From positions 1 through 27,301 of the forward strand of contig CANNLO010000022.1 in the NCBI GenBank assembly GCA_947505055.1: a DNA stretch of 27,301 nucleotides. Reading direction: 5' to 3'. The notes below the pieces were generated by a model. It saw only the letters and a program-made list of their open reading frames with translations, was not told the origin of the DNA and searched no databases. Positions 16,115-26,111 of the stretch are shown piece after piece; within the stretch, counting starts at the first letter, position 1; every line of letters begins with the position of its first letter. This stretch comes from Methylococcaceae bacterium (GTDB lineage: Bacteria > Pseudomonadota > Gammaproteobacteria > Methylococcales > Methylomonadaceae). Position numbers and translations under genes: made by a program.

Positions 16115-18559
16115 CTAGTAGTTCGTTCCCTTAGTCACTCGACCCAAACATTCACTGAATATTTTATTTTTAGACGTTGTTTTTAATATGTCTTTGAGTC
16201 TGTTCCAATAATCTAATTCTACCGCCTCAGCAATACCTGATAGTATTGCAAAAGAAAGCTTATCTTCAAATATTGTCCATTTTTCGCTCATTAATATTTG
16301 TGTTCTTGAAGAATTAAGGTCTAAATCCATATTCCCGCAAATATCAATGACGATTAATACCGGGACTGGCCAGTCTAGCTTGACTTGGTTTTTTTGTACT
16401 CGCCATGAATCAGGAAATAAAGTAGTAGGAACTTCAATACCGTGCAAGGACAGTCGAGATTTTGACTGTGCCAGATGATTAAATGAGCTGGATTGTTCAA
16501 TTTCGCCATTATCATCAATTGTTATTGAGCTAGTGTGCCAATTAATCTCATTACGACTCATGCTTATTGATTTATCTAATTCGAAAGATTTCCCGTCTAT
16601 CTCTACTGTCTTAGATGTCATTTCAATTTTTTCCACTGGCAATCCGTGGCTTTCAAGTACTCCTACAATAGCAGAACCGACAAAGCCATTATTTACGTCA
16701 CTAAATTCAATATTAAATTCTCTGATATTTTCGTTCTTATTCCATGAATAATTTTTAAGCGATTCAGCTTTAATTTCTTTAAAACTATTTTCGTCGATAA
16801 CTTTTTTATGCGATTTACTTTCAATTGATATTTTAAAAGGAGGATTGGGGGCAACACGCTCAACAGATTGAATGAATTGATCTTCACTCATCTTGTTCCA
16901 TGGATTTTTATGTTTTCTAAGAAACAGCTTTGTCGATGTACCTGGAATTTTTTTATCACCGGGCTTAATCCAAAAAATACTTTCTTGTCCTTCAATAGTT
17001 AAGTTGAGTGGCTCACTAGAATCATGAGGGCCATAAACTCTTCTGGTATCCACAACCAGCGTATCAGCAACCATAAAACACGATAAAATCCCAATTCCGA
17101 ATCTTGACGTTGGAGTAAATTTAGCATTAGATTGTGACTTCAAATCATAAAATTCTGCCGACTTATAAAAAGAAGAGCCTACTTTTGAATAATATGAATC
17201 AATGATCTGTTGATCCATTCCGGTTCCGTTATCAATTATTTCGAGAATATCTTCATTTTGTTCCGAGTAATACTTTATTTGGATTTTTGGTTCATAGGAA
17301 TTCCCCCAACTGAGTTCTTGAGCTTCTCTCAGTAAACAGGCATCAATAGAATTCTGTATAAGTTCTCTCAATGCCACTTCAGGGTCGCCATATAATTTAG
17401 TGCCCATCAGCAAATCAATAACATGGTTTTTACTAAGATTAAATTGCGTTTCTCTATACAGGTATTTAGGTTTTCCAAATAAGTCCTTTTTTGTTTCTAT
17501 TTTTGATCGATTTACCTTAAATGGGATTTTTATGAAAATTTCCCCATTATTGATTCTATTGAAGTCATTGATTGACGAAATGATGTTATTACATGCACTG
17601 AGCTCCTTGTCTATGATGTCACAAAAGGCACGAATTGATGCCTCAATAGCCGGGTGTTCACACTTTGCACTGTATTGAATCAATTCACTGTTAATAGTCC
17701 AAGCTTCAACAGCCCTATGCTTCTTCCATTCGTTTAGTGATATAGGGTGTCTGACGAATAGATGTGAATATAAAACGGCTGGGGTTCTCTTTGCGTCAAA
17801 ATCAAGGAGATCAGCCAATCTTAAAATAACTGCTATCAATGGCAGACAGGCAAAAGTTTCAGGGCCACAGAGGTAGCGTTTATCCAGTTCTAGGAGTAAA
17901 AGCGCATCTTCATTATGACTAAAACAGATAGCAGCAAATTCACTGGTTAAATCAGTATCCCTATAAATTATTTTTCCTTCCCAGTCATTTTGAATAATTT
18001 CTCTGGCACGATCGGCATGTGTGTTTCTGATATGGTCAACTATTAGATAGTTTTTGACCATATCCGCATCACTATTCCTTCCTTGTGCTGAAAAGGACTC
18101 AATTTTTGAAATTTCATCTGGTCTTGCGGAGTAATACCGTTGGAATTTTTCATATTCTCCTTTATCTTTTTCATCATCAAAAACTGGCGAGCTATCCCAT
18201 ACTTTTCGCCAAGATAGAACTGCATTTTCCTCAGGAGCCATACCAATATCATGGAAAAATGCACTTAAAATGAGCAGCATCAACTCTGGCACTGAAAGCT
18301 TTTCTACGACTTCTTTTGAAAGCAATCTCTCCATCAATCGAAGAACCCGAAATAGATGATCACCATCATGAAGTGTAAACTCACCCATATGACGAAGAAT
18401 TGCTTTAGTTTTCTGGTACGCATAATAGGTAGTCTCGTCAACAAGCGTTAATACCTGACTTCCAGAAGGATCTCCCTCGCACTTCTTTTTTAACATGCAA
18501 TATATGTAACTTTTCTTCAGCCTAACTTGCGTCTCTTCACGCCAATCATCATTATTCAT
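16115..18559 (-). CDS. HD phosphohydrolase-GHKL (Hsp90/histidine-kinase-like) ATPase fusion protein
   Basis: An 814-aa two-part protein. The N-terminal HD domain shows HDGDHLFRVLRL (H68), FFHDIGMAPEE (H103-D104) and a later ICFSHNEDAL with RLADLLDFDAKR, the metal-binding pattern of HD phosphohydrolases or nucleotidases. The C-terminal half is a GHKL ATPase: N-box ALRELIQNSIDACL (N403, D407), G1 box IIDNGTGMD (D443) and the glycine lid SRFGIGILSCFMVAD (about 485-498), as in Hsp90, MutL and MORC. There are no membrane segments or histidine-kinase phosphoacceptor, so it is probably cytosolic. ATP-dependent conformational control of the HD enzyme is a reasonable inference. It is AT-rich compared with sbcC, which ends 106 nt upstream on the same strand; AGGA sits 4 nt before the ATG. 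It may have its own promoter in that spacer. I know no characterised homologue. Confidence 0.85.
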   Translation of the reverse strand: MNNDDWREETQVRLKKSYIYCMLKKKCEGDPSGSQVLTLVDETTYYAYQKTKAILRHMGEFTLHDGDHLFRVLRLMERLLSKEVVEKLSVPELMLLILSAFFHDIGMAPEENAVLSWRKVWDSSPVFDDEKDKGEYEKFQRYYSARPDEISKIESFSAQGRNSDADMVKNYLIVDHIRNTHADRAREIIQNDWEGKIIYRDTDLTSEFAAICFSHNEDALLLLELDKRYLCGPETFACLPLIAVILRLADLLDFDAKRTPAVLYSHLFVRHPISLNEWKKHRAVEAWTINSELIQYSAKCEHPAIEASIRAFCDIIDKELSACNNIISSINDFNRINNGEIFIKIPFKVNRSKIETKKDLFGKPKYLYRETQFNLSKNHVIDLLMGTKLYGDPEVALRELIQNSIDACLLREAQELSWGNSYEPKIQIKYYSEQNEDILEIIDNGTGMDQQIIDSYYSKVGSSFYKSAEFYDLKSQSNAKFTPTSRFGIGILSCFMVADTLVVDTRRVYGPHDSSEPLNLTIEGQESIFWIKPGDKKIPGTSTKLFLRKHKNPWNKMSEDQFIQSVERVAPNPPFKISIESKSHKKVIDENSFKEIKAESLKNYSWNKNENIREFNIEFSDVNNGFVGSAIVGVLESHGLPVEKIEMTSKTVEIDGKSFELDKSISMSRNEINWHTSSITIDDNGEIEQSSSFNHLAQSKSRLSLHGIEVPTTLFPDSWRVQKNQVKLDWPVPVLIVIDICGNMDLDLNSSRTQILMSEKWTIFEDKLSFAILSGIAEAVELDYWNRLKDILKTTSKNKIFSECLGRVTKGTNY

Positions 18560-18665
18560 GTTTTCCTGCTAATTTTATGAAGTCTCAGTACCATTGAATG
18601 CATTCCATGCACTATAAATTAAGCATAAACAGTTCCATCAGCACAACAATATAGAGCATATCAAC

Positions 18666-21600
18666 TTAATACCCCCCAACAATAACAACCGAACTCCGCC
18701 CCCCGCCCTGTTTTTCAATCACTACTTTAGCCCCAATTCGCTCAACCAAAATAGGTACATGTGAAATAACCCCGACTTTTCTGCCCAAGGCTTGCAGGGT
18801 ATCCAAACTGGCGATGGCTATGTCTAGGGTTTCCGGGTCGAGGCTACCGAAGCCTTCGTCGATGAACAGCGATTCAACCTGGGTTTTATTGGATGATAGC
18901 GATGCTAACCCTAAGGCCAGTGCCAGAGATACCAGAAAGCTTTCGCCGCCGGACAGGCTGTGTACGCTACGCACGTCATCGGCCATGTCGCGATCTATAA
19001 TTTGCAGTTCCAAATCGCTGCCCGGTACGCGTTGCAGTGCATAGCGTTTGGCAAAATCTTCAAGATGTTGATTGCTGTGCGCTAGTAACGCTTCCAGGGT
19101 CAGGCTTTGGGCAAAAACCCGAAACTTGACGCCGTTTTTTGAACCTATCAATTCATTCAGGCTTTCCCACTGCTCCCAGCGGTCTCGTTGCTGATCCAGT
19201 TCTGCTTTCAAAAGACGCCCGGCATCGATTTTTTTATCATCTTCCCGAAGCAGTATGACTTGCTCTTCTTTTTGTGTATGCAACTCCTGTCTGTGCAACT
19301 GCAATTCAGCTGACAGTTTTGTAGCGTCTTCCTCGGTCATATCGACAGGATTGCGCTGATGTTTCAGGCAATCGTCGGCTTTAACTTTTAATAATGCCCC
19401 AGACTCGTGTAAGGCACGCTCCAGTGCTGCCATTCCGGTTTTCAGCTCAGCTAGCCAGCGCTCATCTTTTTCCAGTAATTCCGTTAACTGCTCAAGATCA
19501 ATGGCCTGCATTTCCAGCGACTGGTTGAGAGCGCTTAGGGATTTTTCCAAATTGCTGTAACGTCTGCCGGTCTCTGTCTGCCAATGCAGCTGATTTTGTT
19601 TATGGGTTGCCAGTTCTGTTTCCGCCTGATTGACAGTGTTATCGGCCAGCTGATGAGCAGTTCTTGCAACCAGCACTTTCTGATTAATGATTTGCTCATA
19701 ACTATCAGCCGTAAGCCTTGCACCTAAGCTTGGCAACACCGCGTCGCGCTCCAGCGACAGTTTTTGCTTTTCTTTTGTTTGGGTATTTAACTCGGTCTGT
19801 TTAATCTGGTGTTGTTGCTGGCATTGTTTTAGTGCCTGCTCGGCAAGTTTTTCATCGTGGTTAATTTTTTCCAAGGTTTTAGCAGCGGTCTCAATCTGCT
19901 GTTCGGTGCGGTAGAATTGATTAACTTTTGCCGCACAGTCTTGCCTGAATTCTGCTGTGGAATCGTGCAGATGAGATTGCCAGTTTTCAAACTGCCGGAA
20001 CGGTGTCGCCAATAAATCGACAATAGCTTTCAGTTGTAGTTCCAGCTCCTGAATGCTAGCAGTGGCATGTTCCAGATTGGTTTTATTTTTGTCGTATTGC
20101 TTATCCAGCTCGGCCTGTTCTGTAGATAAGGTTTCCTTTTTCAGCTTGGCTGCATCGAATGAATCCTGTGCCGCTTTAATCTGTTTTTGTAATTCGAGGG
20201 CTGCTTTTTCCTGCTGTTTAATAAGCGCCAAGGCGGAACTTATCTGCTCATCGTGAATTTTAAGTGCAGGCAAAAGCTGAATATCGGTAACTGAAAAATC
20301 AGGTTTATCGTGCAGAGCTAAAGCGGTCCAATCACTGCCACACTTAGCCAGTTTTGTATGCGCCTCGGCCAGTTTGTCGGCCAGTGCTGTTTTTTGCTCC
20401 TGTCCCTGACTGATGCCCTTGTTCAATTCAGAGATAGATTTAATAATCGCTTCATTCCGGTTTTCCAGCTCAGTGACTCGATCTGACTGGGCTGAGGCGT
20501 GTTCATTGCTTATGATCACCTGATCTTTCCAGGGATGCTCAAGCGCTCCGCAAACCGGGCAGGGCTGATCTTCCTGCAACAAAGAGCGGAATTGTTCGGC
20601 GTTTTTATGCGTCGTTGCCTGTATCAGCTCTAAGGCTTTTTTAGCCTCGCCAAGAGCGATACTATTAGTCATCTGCTGCTGATTTAATTTATGCAGTTGA
20701 AGCGAGCTTTCATTAATCGTTTGTTCGGTTGATGCCAGTTTATCTGTGTCCTGCTTTATAGTCTGTTGCAGCTCCTGTGCATTATTCGCCAGACTCTGTG
20801 CCAGGATGACATACTCGCGCTTGATTTCAAGCTCGTCTTTTAAACGAAGCAAGTCTTCGAAAGACTGTCGGCTGTCCTGTTTTTTCAGTTGAGCTAGCGT
20901 CTTTTGATGCAGTTCCAGTTTTTTGTGACTGTCATCAATCGCCAGATTTAACTCTACCAGGTTGCGCTCATCCTTAGTAATCGATAGCCTTAACTGATCC
21001 GCCTTGATTTCGGCGTCTGTTTTCCGGATATTCAACGCTTGATAGCGATCCAGTTCGGCTTCCCAACGATTCCATTCGGCTGCGATGAGTTTAATCGCCT
21101 GATTTTGTTCCAGCCAGAGAGTAAGCTGTTGCAGCGTCGAGGTTTGTTCAGTCTGCCGACTTAATAGGAACTGATGTTCTTTCCTGGCGCAGTCCAAAGA
21201 TTCATGCAGCCGGGTTTCTTCAGCGGCCATGGTGCTAACCGCATGTTGGATAACATCAATGCGGGTGTCCAGTGCCCGCGCTTTGATTAGTAAGGGTTGC
21301 GCCTGCTGTTGCTGCTGTTCGGCTTCAACTAACGCACCAGCCAAAGTGATTAACTGTTCCCTTGTTTTTTGCAATTTTGCTTCAGCGGCAATACGGTGAT
21401 CGCTGCTGTCTTTCAGTTTTTGTTGGGCATCCTGATGTTCGGCGTTTGCTGTTTCGTACTGACCTAACAGCGGTCTTAAAGGTTGCGCGGCTTCGACTGT
21501 TTGTATTAACTGCCGCTCGGCTTCTGCCGCATCCCATGTCTGTTGACTGCCAGTGAAGACTTCACGGGCAACCCGTTCAGCTTCTTGCAGTTTTTTCAGT

Positions 21601-22406
21601 TCGGCATACCAGTCGATGATTTTCCGGTTGTCTGCGATTTGCTTATCCAGCTCAACCAACTGGCTGATGAATTGATCCCGTTGTTGCTCCAGTGTGTGAC
21701 GGGCAGTTTCATCCAGCGGGATTTGATACTGCATTCGGTTTGCAATCTGGTTTAACGCGTCTTTTTCCTGTCTGGCCCGCTCGAATGCCGCGATAGACAG
21801 CTCGGAATAAATATCGGTGCCAGTAATGCGCTCCAGTAAACCGGAACGCTCGTCTTTTTTTGCTTTCAAAAATGCGGCAAAATCGCCTTGAGCCAATAAA
21901 ACGGAGCGGCGGAACTGGTCAAAGTTAAGATCAATCAGTTCACTGATCGCTTCCAGTGTATTTTTCTTACCCTGACCAATGAGCTGACCGCTGACAATAT
22001 TGCTCAGTGTGACTTCTTGCGCCTGTAAGCGGCCATCTGCTTTGCCGCGGGCTTTGCTGACTTCCCAGCGCGCACGGTAGTGATGCTTGTCCTTGCCGAT
22101 AAAATCCACTTCGGCAAAAGCGTGGCTGGTTCCCCGGCGTAATATCGAGCGCACGTCATTACTGGTAACACGCAAATTTTCATCTTCATCTTTATGGCCT
22201 ATCGCAAAACCATGACCGTCCGGCAGACGCGGAATTTTGTCATAAAGCGCCAGACACAAGGCATCCAGAATCGTACTTTTACCGGCGCCGGTTTGTCCGG
22301 TAATGGCAAATAAACCAACTTGTTCCAGGGGGCCTGCATTCAGCAAAATCTCAAAGGGTTCGGCCAGACTGGCCAGGTTTTTCCCACGGATCGCTAAAAT
22401 GCGCAT
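18666..22406 (-). CDS. sbcC: Nuclease SbcCD subunit C (Rad50-like ATPase)
   Basis: A 1246-aa SMC/Rad50-type protein, slightly longer than the 1048-aa E. coli SbcC. It starts RILAIRGKNLASLAEPFEI and has Walker A GQTGAGKS (37-44), two long coiled coils meeting at the zinc hook CPVC (616-619), the ABC signature LSGGES (from 1151) and a Walker B/D-loop LFIDEGFGSLDPETL. The C-terminal SHVPILVERI holds the H-loop. With SbcD it opens hairpin DNA and trims double-strand breaks and protein-blocked ends. The start codon shares its A with the sbcD stop (TAATG), so the two are translationally coupled. Coding composition is balanced, unlike the AT-rich flanking genes, which suggests it is the host's own copy. 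Confidence 0.97.
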   Translation of the reverse strand: MRILAIRGKNLASLAEPFEILLNAGPLEQVGLFAITGQTGAGKSTILDALCLALYDKIPRLPDGHGFAIGHKDEDENLRVTSNDVRSILRRGTSHAFAEVDFIGKDKHHYRARWEVSKARGKADGRLQAQEVTLSNIVSGQLIGQGKKNTLEAISELIDLNFDQFRRSVLLAQGDFAAFLKAKKDERSGLLERITGTDIYSELSIAAFERARQEKDALNQIANRMQYQIPLDETARHTLEQQRDQFISQLVELDKQIADNRKIIDWYAELKKLQEAERVAREVFTGSQQTWDAAEAERQLIQTVEAAQPLRPLLGQYETANAEHQDAQQKLKDSSDHRIAAEAKLQKTREQLITLAGALVEAEQQQQQAQPLLIKARALDTRIDVIQHAVSTMAAEETRLHESLDCARKEHQFLLSRQTEQTSTLQQLTLWLEQNQAIKLIAAEWNRWEAELDRYQALNIRKTDAEIKADQLRLSITKDERNLVELNLAIDDSHKKLELHQKTLAQLKKQDSRQSFEDLLRLKDELEIKREYVILAQSLANNAQELQQTIKQDTDKLASTEQTINESSLQLHKLNQQQMTNSIALGEAKKALELIQATTHKNAEQFRSLLQEDQPCPVCGALEHPWKDQVIISNEHASAQSDRVTELENRNEAIIKSISELNKGISQGQEQKTALADKLAEAHTKLAKCGSDWTALALHDKPDFSVTDIQLLPALKIHDEQISSALALIKQQEKAALELQKQIKAAQDSFDAAKLKKETLSTEQAELDKQYDKNKTNLEHATASIQELELQLKAIVDLLATPFRQFENWQSHLHDSTAEFRQDCAAKVNQFYRTEQQIETAAKTLEKINHDEKLAEQALKQCQQQHQIKQTELNTQTKEKQKLSLERDAVLPSLGARLTADSYEQIINQKVLVARTAHQLADNTVNQAETELATHKQNQLHWQTETGRRYSNLEKSLSALNQSLEMQAIDLEQLTELLEKDERWLAELKTGMAALERALHESGALLKVKADDCLKHQRNPVDMTEEDATKLSAELQLHRQELHTQKEEQVILLREDDKKIDAGRLLKAELDQQRDRWEQWESLNELIGSKNGVKFRVFAQSLTLEALLAHSNQHLEDFAKRYALQRVPGSDLELQIIDRDMADDVRSVHSLSGGESFLVSLALALGLASLSSNKTQVESLFIDEGFGSLDPETLDIAIASLDTLQALGRKVGVISHVPILVERIGAKVVIEKQGGGRSSVVIVGGY

Positions 22407-23650
22407 TATTCTGTTCCTTGCAGACTTTCAACTAACTCATTAAACAACGTATTCATAACTTCAGGCGCTTCTTGGTCATATTTATTTTGATAACAGCGTT
22501 GAAAAACATCCAGTGGTTGCAGTTCTTCCAAGCGTTCTTCCATTTTTATATCCGCCAGACTTTTTTCGCGGCCACTGTAAGCAGTAGATATTTTCAATAA
22601 GCGCACAGGCAGTTTGGAGATAACTTCTTCAATCTGCTGGCGTAGGCCTGGCTCAGGCTTTTCCAGCCTGATTCTCAATTCAACCATGGGGCTTTGTTCT
22701 GGCAACAAATTGTCATTTAAAATCAGACTTTCCAGTTGTGAAATCACGTCGGATAGCACAGAAAAATCTTTCCCGTTGGGAATTCTTAACAAATCAACGC
22801 TACGTGGAATTTTAACGGCGGTGGTTTCAACCACCCGATCCGATTTAATATCAACCTGAACAACCTGGTGCGAATAATCGGTTTCATCAAATGACAGAGG
22901 AATTGGCGATCCGCTGTAACGAATATGCTCATTCGCACCAACCCGTTGCGCTAAATGCAAATGGCCTAATGCCACATAAGCAATATCATCAGGAAATAAT
23001 TCAACCGGCAGCGCATGTTGATTACCGCCCAATATCTTGCGTTCACTTAATTCAGACACGGCTCCATTCACCATATAACAATGTCCGGTCAGAATCAGGC
23101 TCTCTCCCTTTGTTACCTTTCGTTGTAGCTGCGTAAACAATTCGGCATAAAGTGTTTTCACGCCGGATATTAACGGATCGTTCTCTTCCTCCCCAAATGG
23201 CAGGTCAGCATTACGCAAAAAAGGCATGGCCCCGCACCAGGCTTTAATCTCGCCCCCCGCATTAGTCAGTGGTACCAACAAGCGGCTCCAATCTATATTG
23301 CCCTGATCGTCGCGCGACAAGCCGCCGACAACAGTAACGCCCAGAGCATTGAGAATGGGGGATGGCGCATCCAGCCGTGAAGCGGAATCGTGATTACCGC
23401 CGATTAAAACAATATCCAGATTCGGTTGTCGGGTTTTGGCTTTGACCAGAAAGTCATAAAGCTGTGACTGCGCAGAAGAGGATGGATTTGCCGAATCAAA
23501 AACATCACCGGCAACAATCAACACATCGGCCTGTTTGTTTTGCAATTCTTGCAACAGCCAGTCCAGAAACTGCTGATGTTCCAGTTGCCTCGATACACCA
23601 TGTAGATGATGACCAAGATGCCAGTCTGCCGTATGAAATATTCTTAACAT
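22406..23650 (-). CDS. sbcD: Nuclease SbcCD subunit D (Mre11-like)
   Basis: A 414-aa calcineurin-like phosphoesterase of normal SbcD length. Metal-binding motifs: HTADWHLG (D9, H11), VAGDVFDSANPS (D49), GGNHDS (N86-H87-D88), LTGHCYMVNG and ALGHLHLAQ. It supplies the Mn-dependent nuclease of SbcCD. AGGAAA on the minus strand is well placed before the ATG (complement of 23648-23650). It is the first gene of the sbcDC operon; the divergent 124-nt region to the RloC-like gene holds the promoter of both, with TATATT on the minus strand as a weak -10 candidate. Confidence 0.97.
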   Translation of the reverse strand: MLRIFHTADWHLGHHLHGVSRQLEHQQFLDWLLQELQNKQADVLIVAGDVFDSANPSSSAQSQLYDFLVKAKTRQPNLDIVLIGGNHDSASRLDAPSPILNALGVTVVGGLSRDDQGNIDWSRLLVPLTNAGGEIKAWCGAMPFLRNADLPFGEEENDPLISGVKTLYAELFTQLQRKVTKGESLILTGHCYMVNGAVSELSERKILGGNQHALPVELFPDDIAYVALGHLHLAQRVGANEHIRYSGSPIPLSFDETDYSHQVVQVDIKSDRVVETTAVKIPRSVDLLRIPNGKDFSVLSDVISQLESLILNDNLLPEQSPMVELRIRLEKPEPGLRQQIEEVISKLPVRLLKISTAYSGREKSLADIKMEERLEELQPLDVFQRCYQNKYDQEAPEVMNTLFNELVESLQGTE

Positions 23651-23763
23651 TACTTTCCTTTTTCAAAGGGTTTGATGTTAAGCAATATAACGCGGATTCA
23701 GCCATTTGCATAAAACGTCGAGATAAAGCATGATTATGACCATTAAAGCCATCTAAACAGCGC

Positions 23764-23780
23764 AATCATGTATCATGATT
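23764..23780 (+). promoter_or_regulatory. Palindrome spanning the start codon of the second RloC-like gene
   Basis: AATCATG-TAT-CATGATT is a perfect 7-bp inverted repeat with a 3-nt spacer; the initiator ATG (23775) is in its right arm. No good ribosome-binding site is visible. The palindrome could hide the start in an mRNA hairpin or bind a repressor. Confidence 0.35.
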
Positions 23781-26111
23781 AACAAAATCGACATAACTAA
23801 ATTTGCGTTATTCAATGAATTTTCATGGGATAAAACCATTGGTAAAGATAACTCTTTTAAAACGGTAAATATCATATATGGAAGAAACTATTCTGGTAAA
23901 ACAACGCTTTCACGGATATTCGGTTGCATTGAGAAAGGTGAAATTCATCGACATTACCCTGATGCAAAATTTTCAATTTTGTTAAGTGATAAACGTTCTT
24001 TATCGCAAAATAATCTTAATCTTGTTACAGATGATATAAAAATTCGCGTTTATAATACTGATTTTGTTAAAGATAATTTAAGTTGGTTACATAACGATGA
24101 TGGCTCAATCAAACCATTCACGTTATTAGGTTCTATAAATGTGGAGCTTGATAAACAAATTAAAGATATTGAAGAAAAGCTAGGCAAGGAAGACGATAAA
24201 AAAGGGTTATTCTTTGAACTAAGCGAAAAGACAGCGAAGCATAAACAACAGAAGAATCTCTTTGATGCTAAGACAAAAGCTTTAGATGACCTCCTTAGAA
24301 AAGAAGCCGGTGATATTAAAAATAACGCAAAGCTATACAATGAACCTAACTACACCATTGCCAACATCAAAAAAGATATTCCAAATTTAACGGAAGCAAG
24401 CATACTTTCAGACGACTCAGTAGAGGAGAAAAAGAATCAGCTAAAGGAAGAGCCAAAGGCTGATATTTCAAAACTTCACGAATCAAAACCAAAATTTTCA
24501 GACAATTATGACAAAACTAAAGCGTTATTAATTAAAGAAATTAAACCCACTCAGCCCATCATTGATTTAATTAACGACAAACTTTTACAAGAATGGGTTC
24601 GGCAAGGCATTGAAAAACATAAAGACAAAAGAGACACTTGTGGATTCTGTGGCAATCCAATTCCTGAAGACCTTTGGAGCAAGCTTGATGCCCATTTCAG
24701 TAAGGAATCGGAAGCATTAAGAGAAGAGATTAACATTCAAATAACGTCATTAAAAACAGCTCAGCAGGGTATCAATAATTATCTAAAGCTAGATAAAGAT
24801 AGTCTTTATGCAAGTCTACATATTCGTTGTGAAAACCTACTTAAATCCTGGCAGACGTTAAGAACAGGCTATTCAAATAATCTTGAATACTTAATAAGCG
24901 AATTACAAGCAAGAGAAAAGGATATTTTTACTGTACGTACAGCCATTGAAGTCGATGATATATCTGAAGATATAGTTACTTTATTTAAACAATTTAACCA
25001 ATTAATTGAAGAACATAATAAAAAAACCACCACATTAAATACCGACCAAAAAAATGCTAGAAGTGATTTGCGTCTTTCAAAAGTCGCCGTGTTTTTACAA
25101 GCTATAGAATATCAAAATAAACTTGTAGAAATTGAGGCGCTTAAAAATGAATCCTATGCATTAGAAAAGGAAAAGACTAATAAGGAACTAGAGGTTAAGG
25201 AGTTAATCAAAAATAAAAGAGTATTGGAAGCGCAGGCAAAGGATGAAAGTAAAGGTGCACAGTTAGTTAATCAGCATTTAACACGCTTTTTTGGTCATGA
25301 TGGTTTGACGCTGGTTGCCGAAGGTGAATCACCCGCAATGAAATTTAAAATCATGAGAGAAGGCGCTGAAGCGAATAATTTAAGCGAAGGTGAATGTAGT
25401 TTGATTGCATTTTGCTATTTCATTGCAAAGATGGAAGATGAATTAAATAATCATAAACTGATAATTTATATTGATGATCCAATTTCAAGCCTAGATAGTA
25501 ATCATGTTTTCTTCATGTTTAGTTTAATTGACAGCGTCATTGCACAGCCCAAAAAATATAATCAACTTTTTATTTCAACGCATAACCTGGATTTTTTGAA
25601 ATACTTAAAGCGAATTACCTCGCCTCTAGGTGGCAAAGAAAACATTGCTCATTTTTTAATTAGGAGGGAGCAAAAGCAAAGCAATAAACGAAGCTTGTTG
25701 ATTCCAATGCCAGATCACATTAAAAGATACTCAACCGAATTTAATTATTTGTTTGAACAAATTTATTCCGTTTGCAAGGAAGTCAAAGGTGACAGAAAAA
25801 TGATGCTGGAAAATACCTACAACCAGTCTTATAACCTACCAAATAATTTAAGGAAATTTCTTGAATGCTATTTGTTTTTCAAATACCCGAACAATGACGA
25901 CCCTTTAAAGAACTTAGATAAGTTATTTGATGGTCATGTACCAAGTTTAATCAACAGGATAGTCAATGAGAATTCGCATCTCACTCATATAGATAGAGCT
26001 TGGAAGCCTATGGATATTGATGAAGTAGAAGATTGCGCCAGACTGGTTATTGAAAAAATTAAGGAAATAGATTCCGATCAATTTGAGGCGCTTGTTGCAA
26101 GTTTAGATTGA
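23775..26111 (+). CDS. rloC: RloC-like anticodon nuclease (zinc-hook ABC ATPase)
   Basis: A 778-aa protein matching RloC in size and layout. Walker A is GRNYSGKT (36-43). A coiled coil carries the zinc hook CGFC (289-292). The ABC signature LSEGE (536-540), Walker B IDDPISSLD (D567-D568) and H-loop STHNLDFLKYLK follow. The C-terminal domain has R693-x3-E697 (NLRKFLECYLFFKYPN) and H735 (NENSHLTH), fitting the Arg-Glu-His triad described for PrrC (R320, E324, H356) and shared by RloC. Known RloC proteins excise the tRNA wobble nucleotide after DNA damage, defying phage repair. Strongly AT-rich, probably acquired. It is divergent from sbcD, and its TGA abuts the stop of the convergent recombinase gene. 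Fold confidence is high; tRNA cleavage is inferred. Confidence 0.82.
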   Translation: MINKIDITKFALFNEFSWDKTIGKDNSFKTVNIIYGRNYSGKTTLSRIFGCIEKGEIHRHYPDAKFSILLSDKRSLSQNNLNLVTDDIKIRVYNTDFVKDNLSWLHNDDGSIKPFTLLGSINVELDKQIKDIEEKLGKEDDKKGLFFELSEKTAKHKQQKNLFDAKTKALDDLLRKEAGDIKNNAKLYNEPNYTIANIKKDIPNLTEASILSDDSVEEKKNQLKEEPKADISKLHESKPKFSDNYDKTKALLIKEIKPTQPIIDLINDKLLQEWVRQGIEKHKDKRDTCGFCGNPIPEDLWSKLDAHFSKESEALREEINIQITSLKTAQQGINNYLKLDKDSLYASLHIRCENLLKSWQTLRTGYSNNLEYLISELQAREKDIFTVRTAIEVDDISEDIVTLFKQFNQLIEEHNKKTTTLNTDQKNARSDLRLSKVAVFLQAIEYQNKLVEIEALKNESYALEKEKTNKELEVKELIKNKRVLEAQAKDESKGAQLVNQHLTRFFGHDGLTLVAEGESPAMKFKIMREGAEANNLSEGECSLIAFCYFIAKMEDELNNHKLIIYIDDPISSLDSNHVFFMFSLIDSVIAQPKKYNQLFISTHNLDFLKYLKRITSPLGGKENIAHFLIRREQKQSNKRSLLIPMPDHIKRYSTEFNYLFEQIYSVCKEVKGDRKMMLENTYNQSYNLPNNLRKFLECYLFFKYPNNDDPLKNLDKLFDGHVPSLINRIVNENSHLTHIDRAWKPMDIDEVEDCARLVIEKIKEIDSDQFEALVASLD

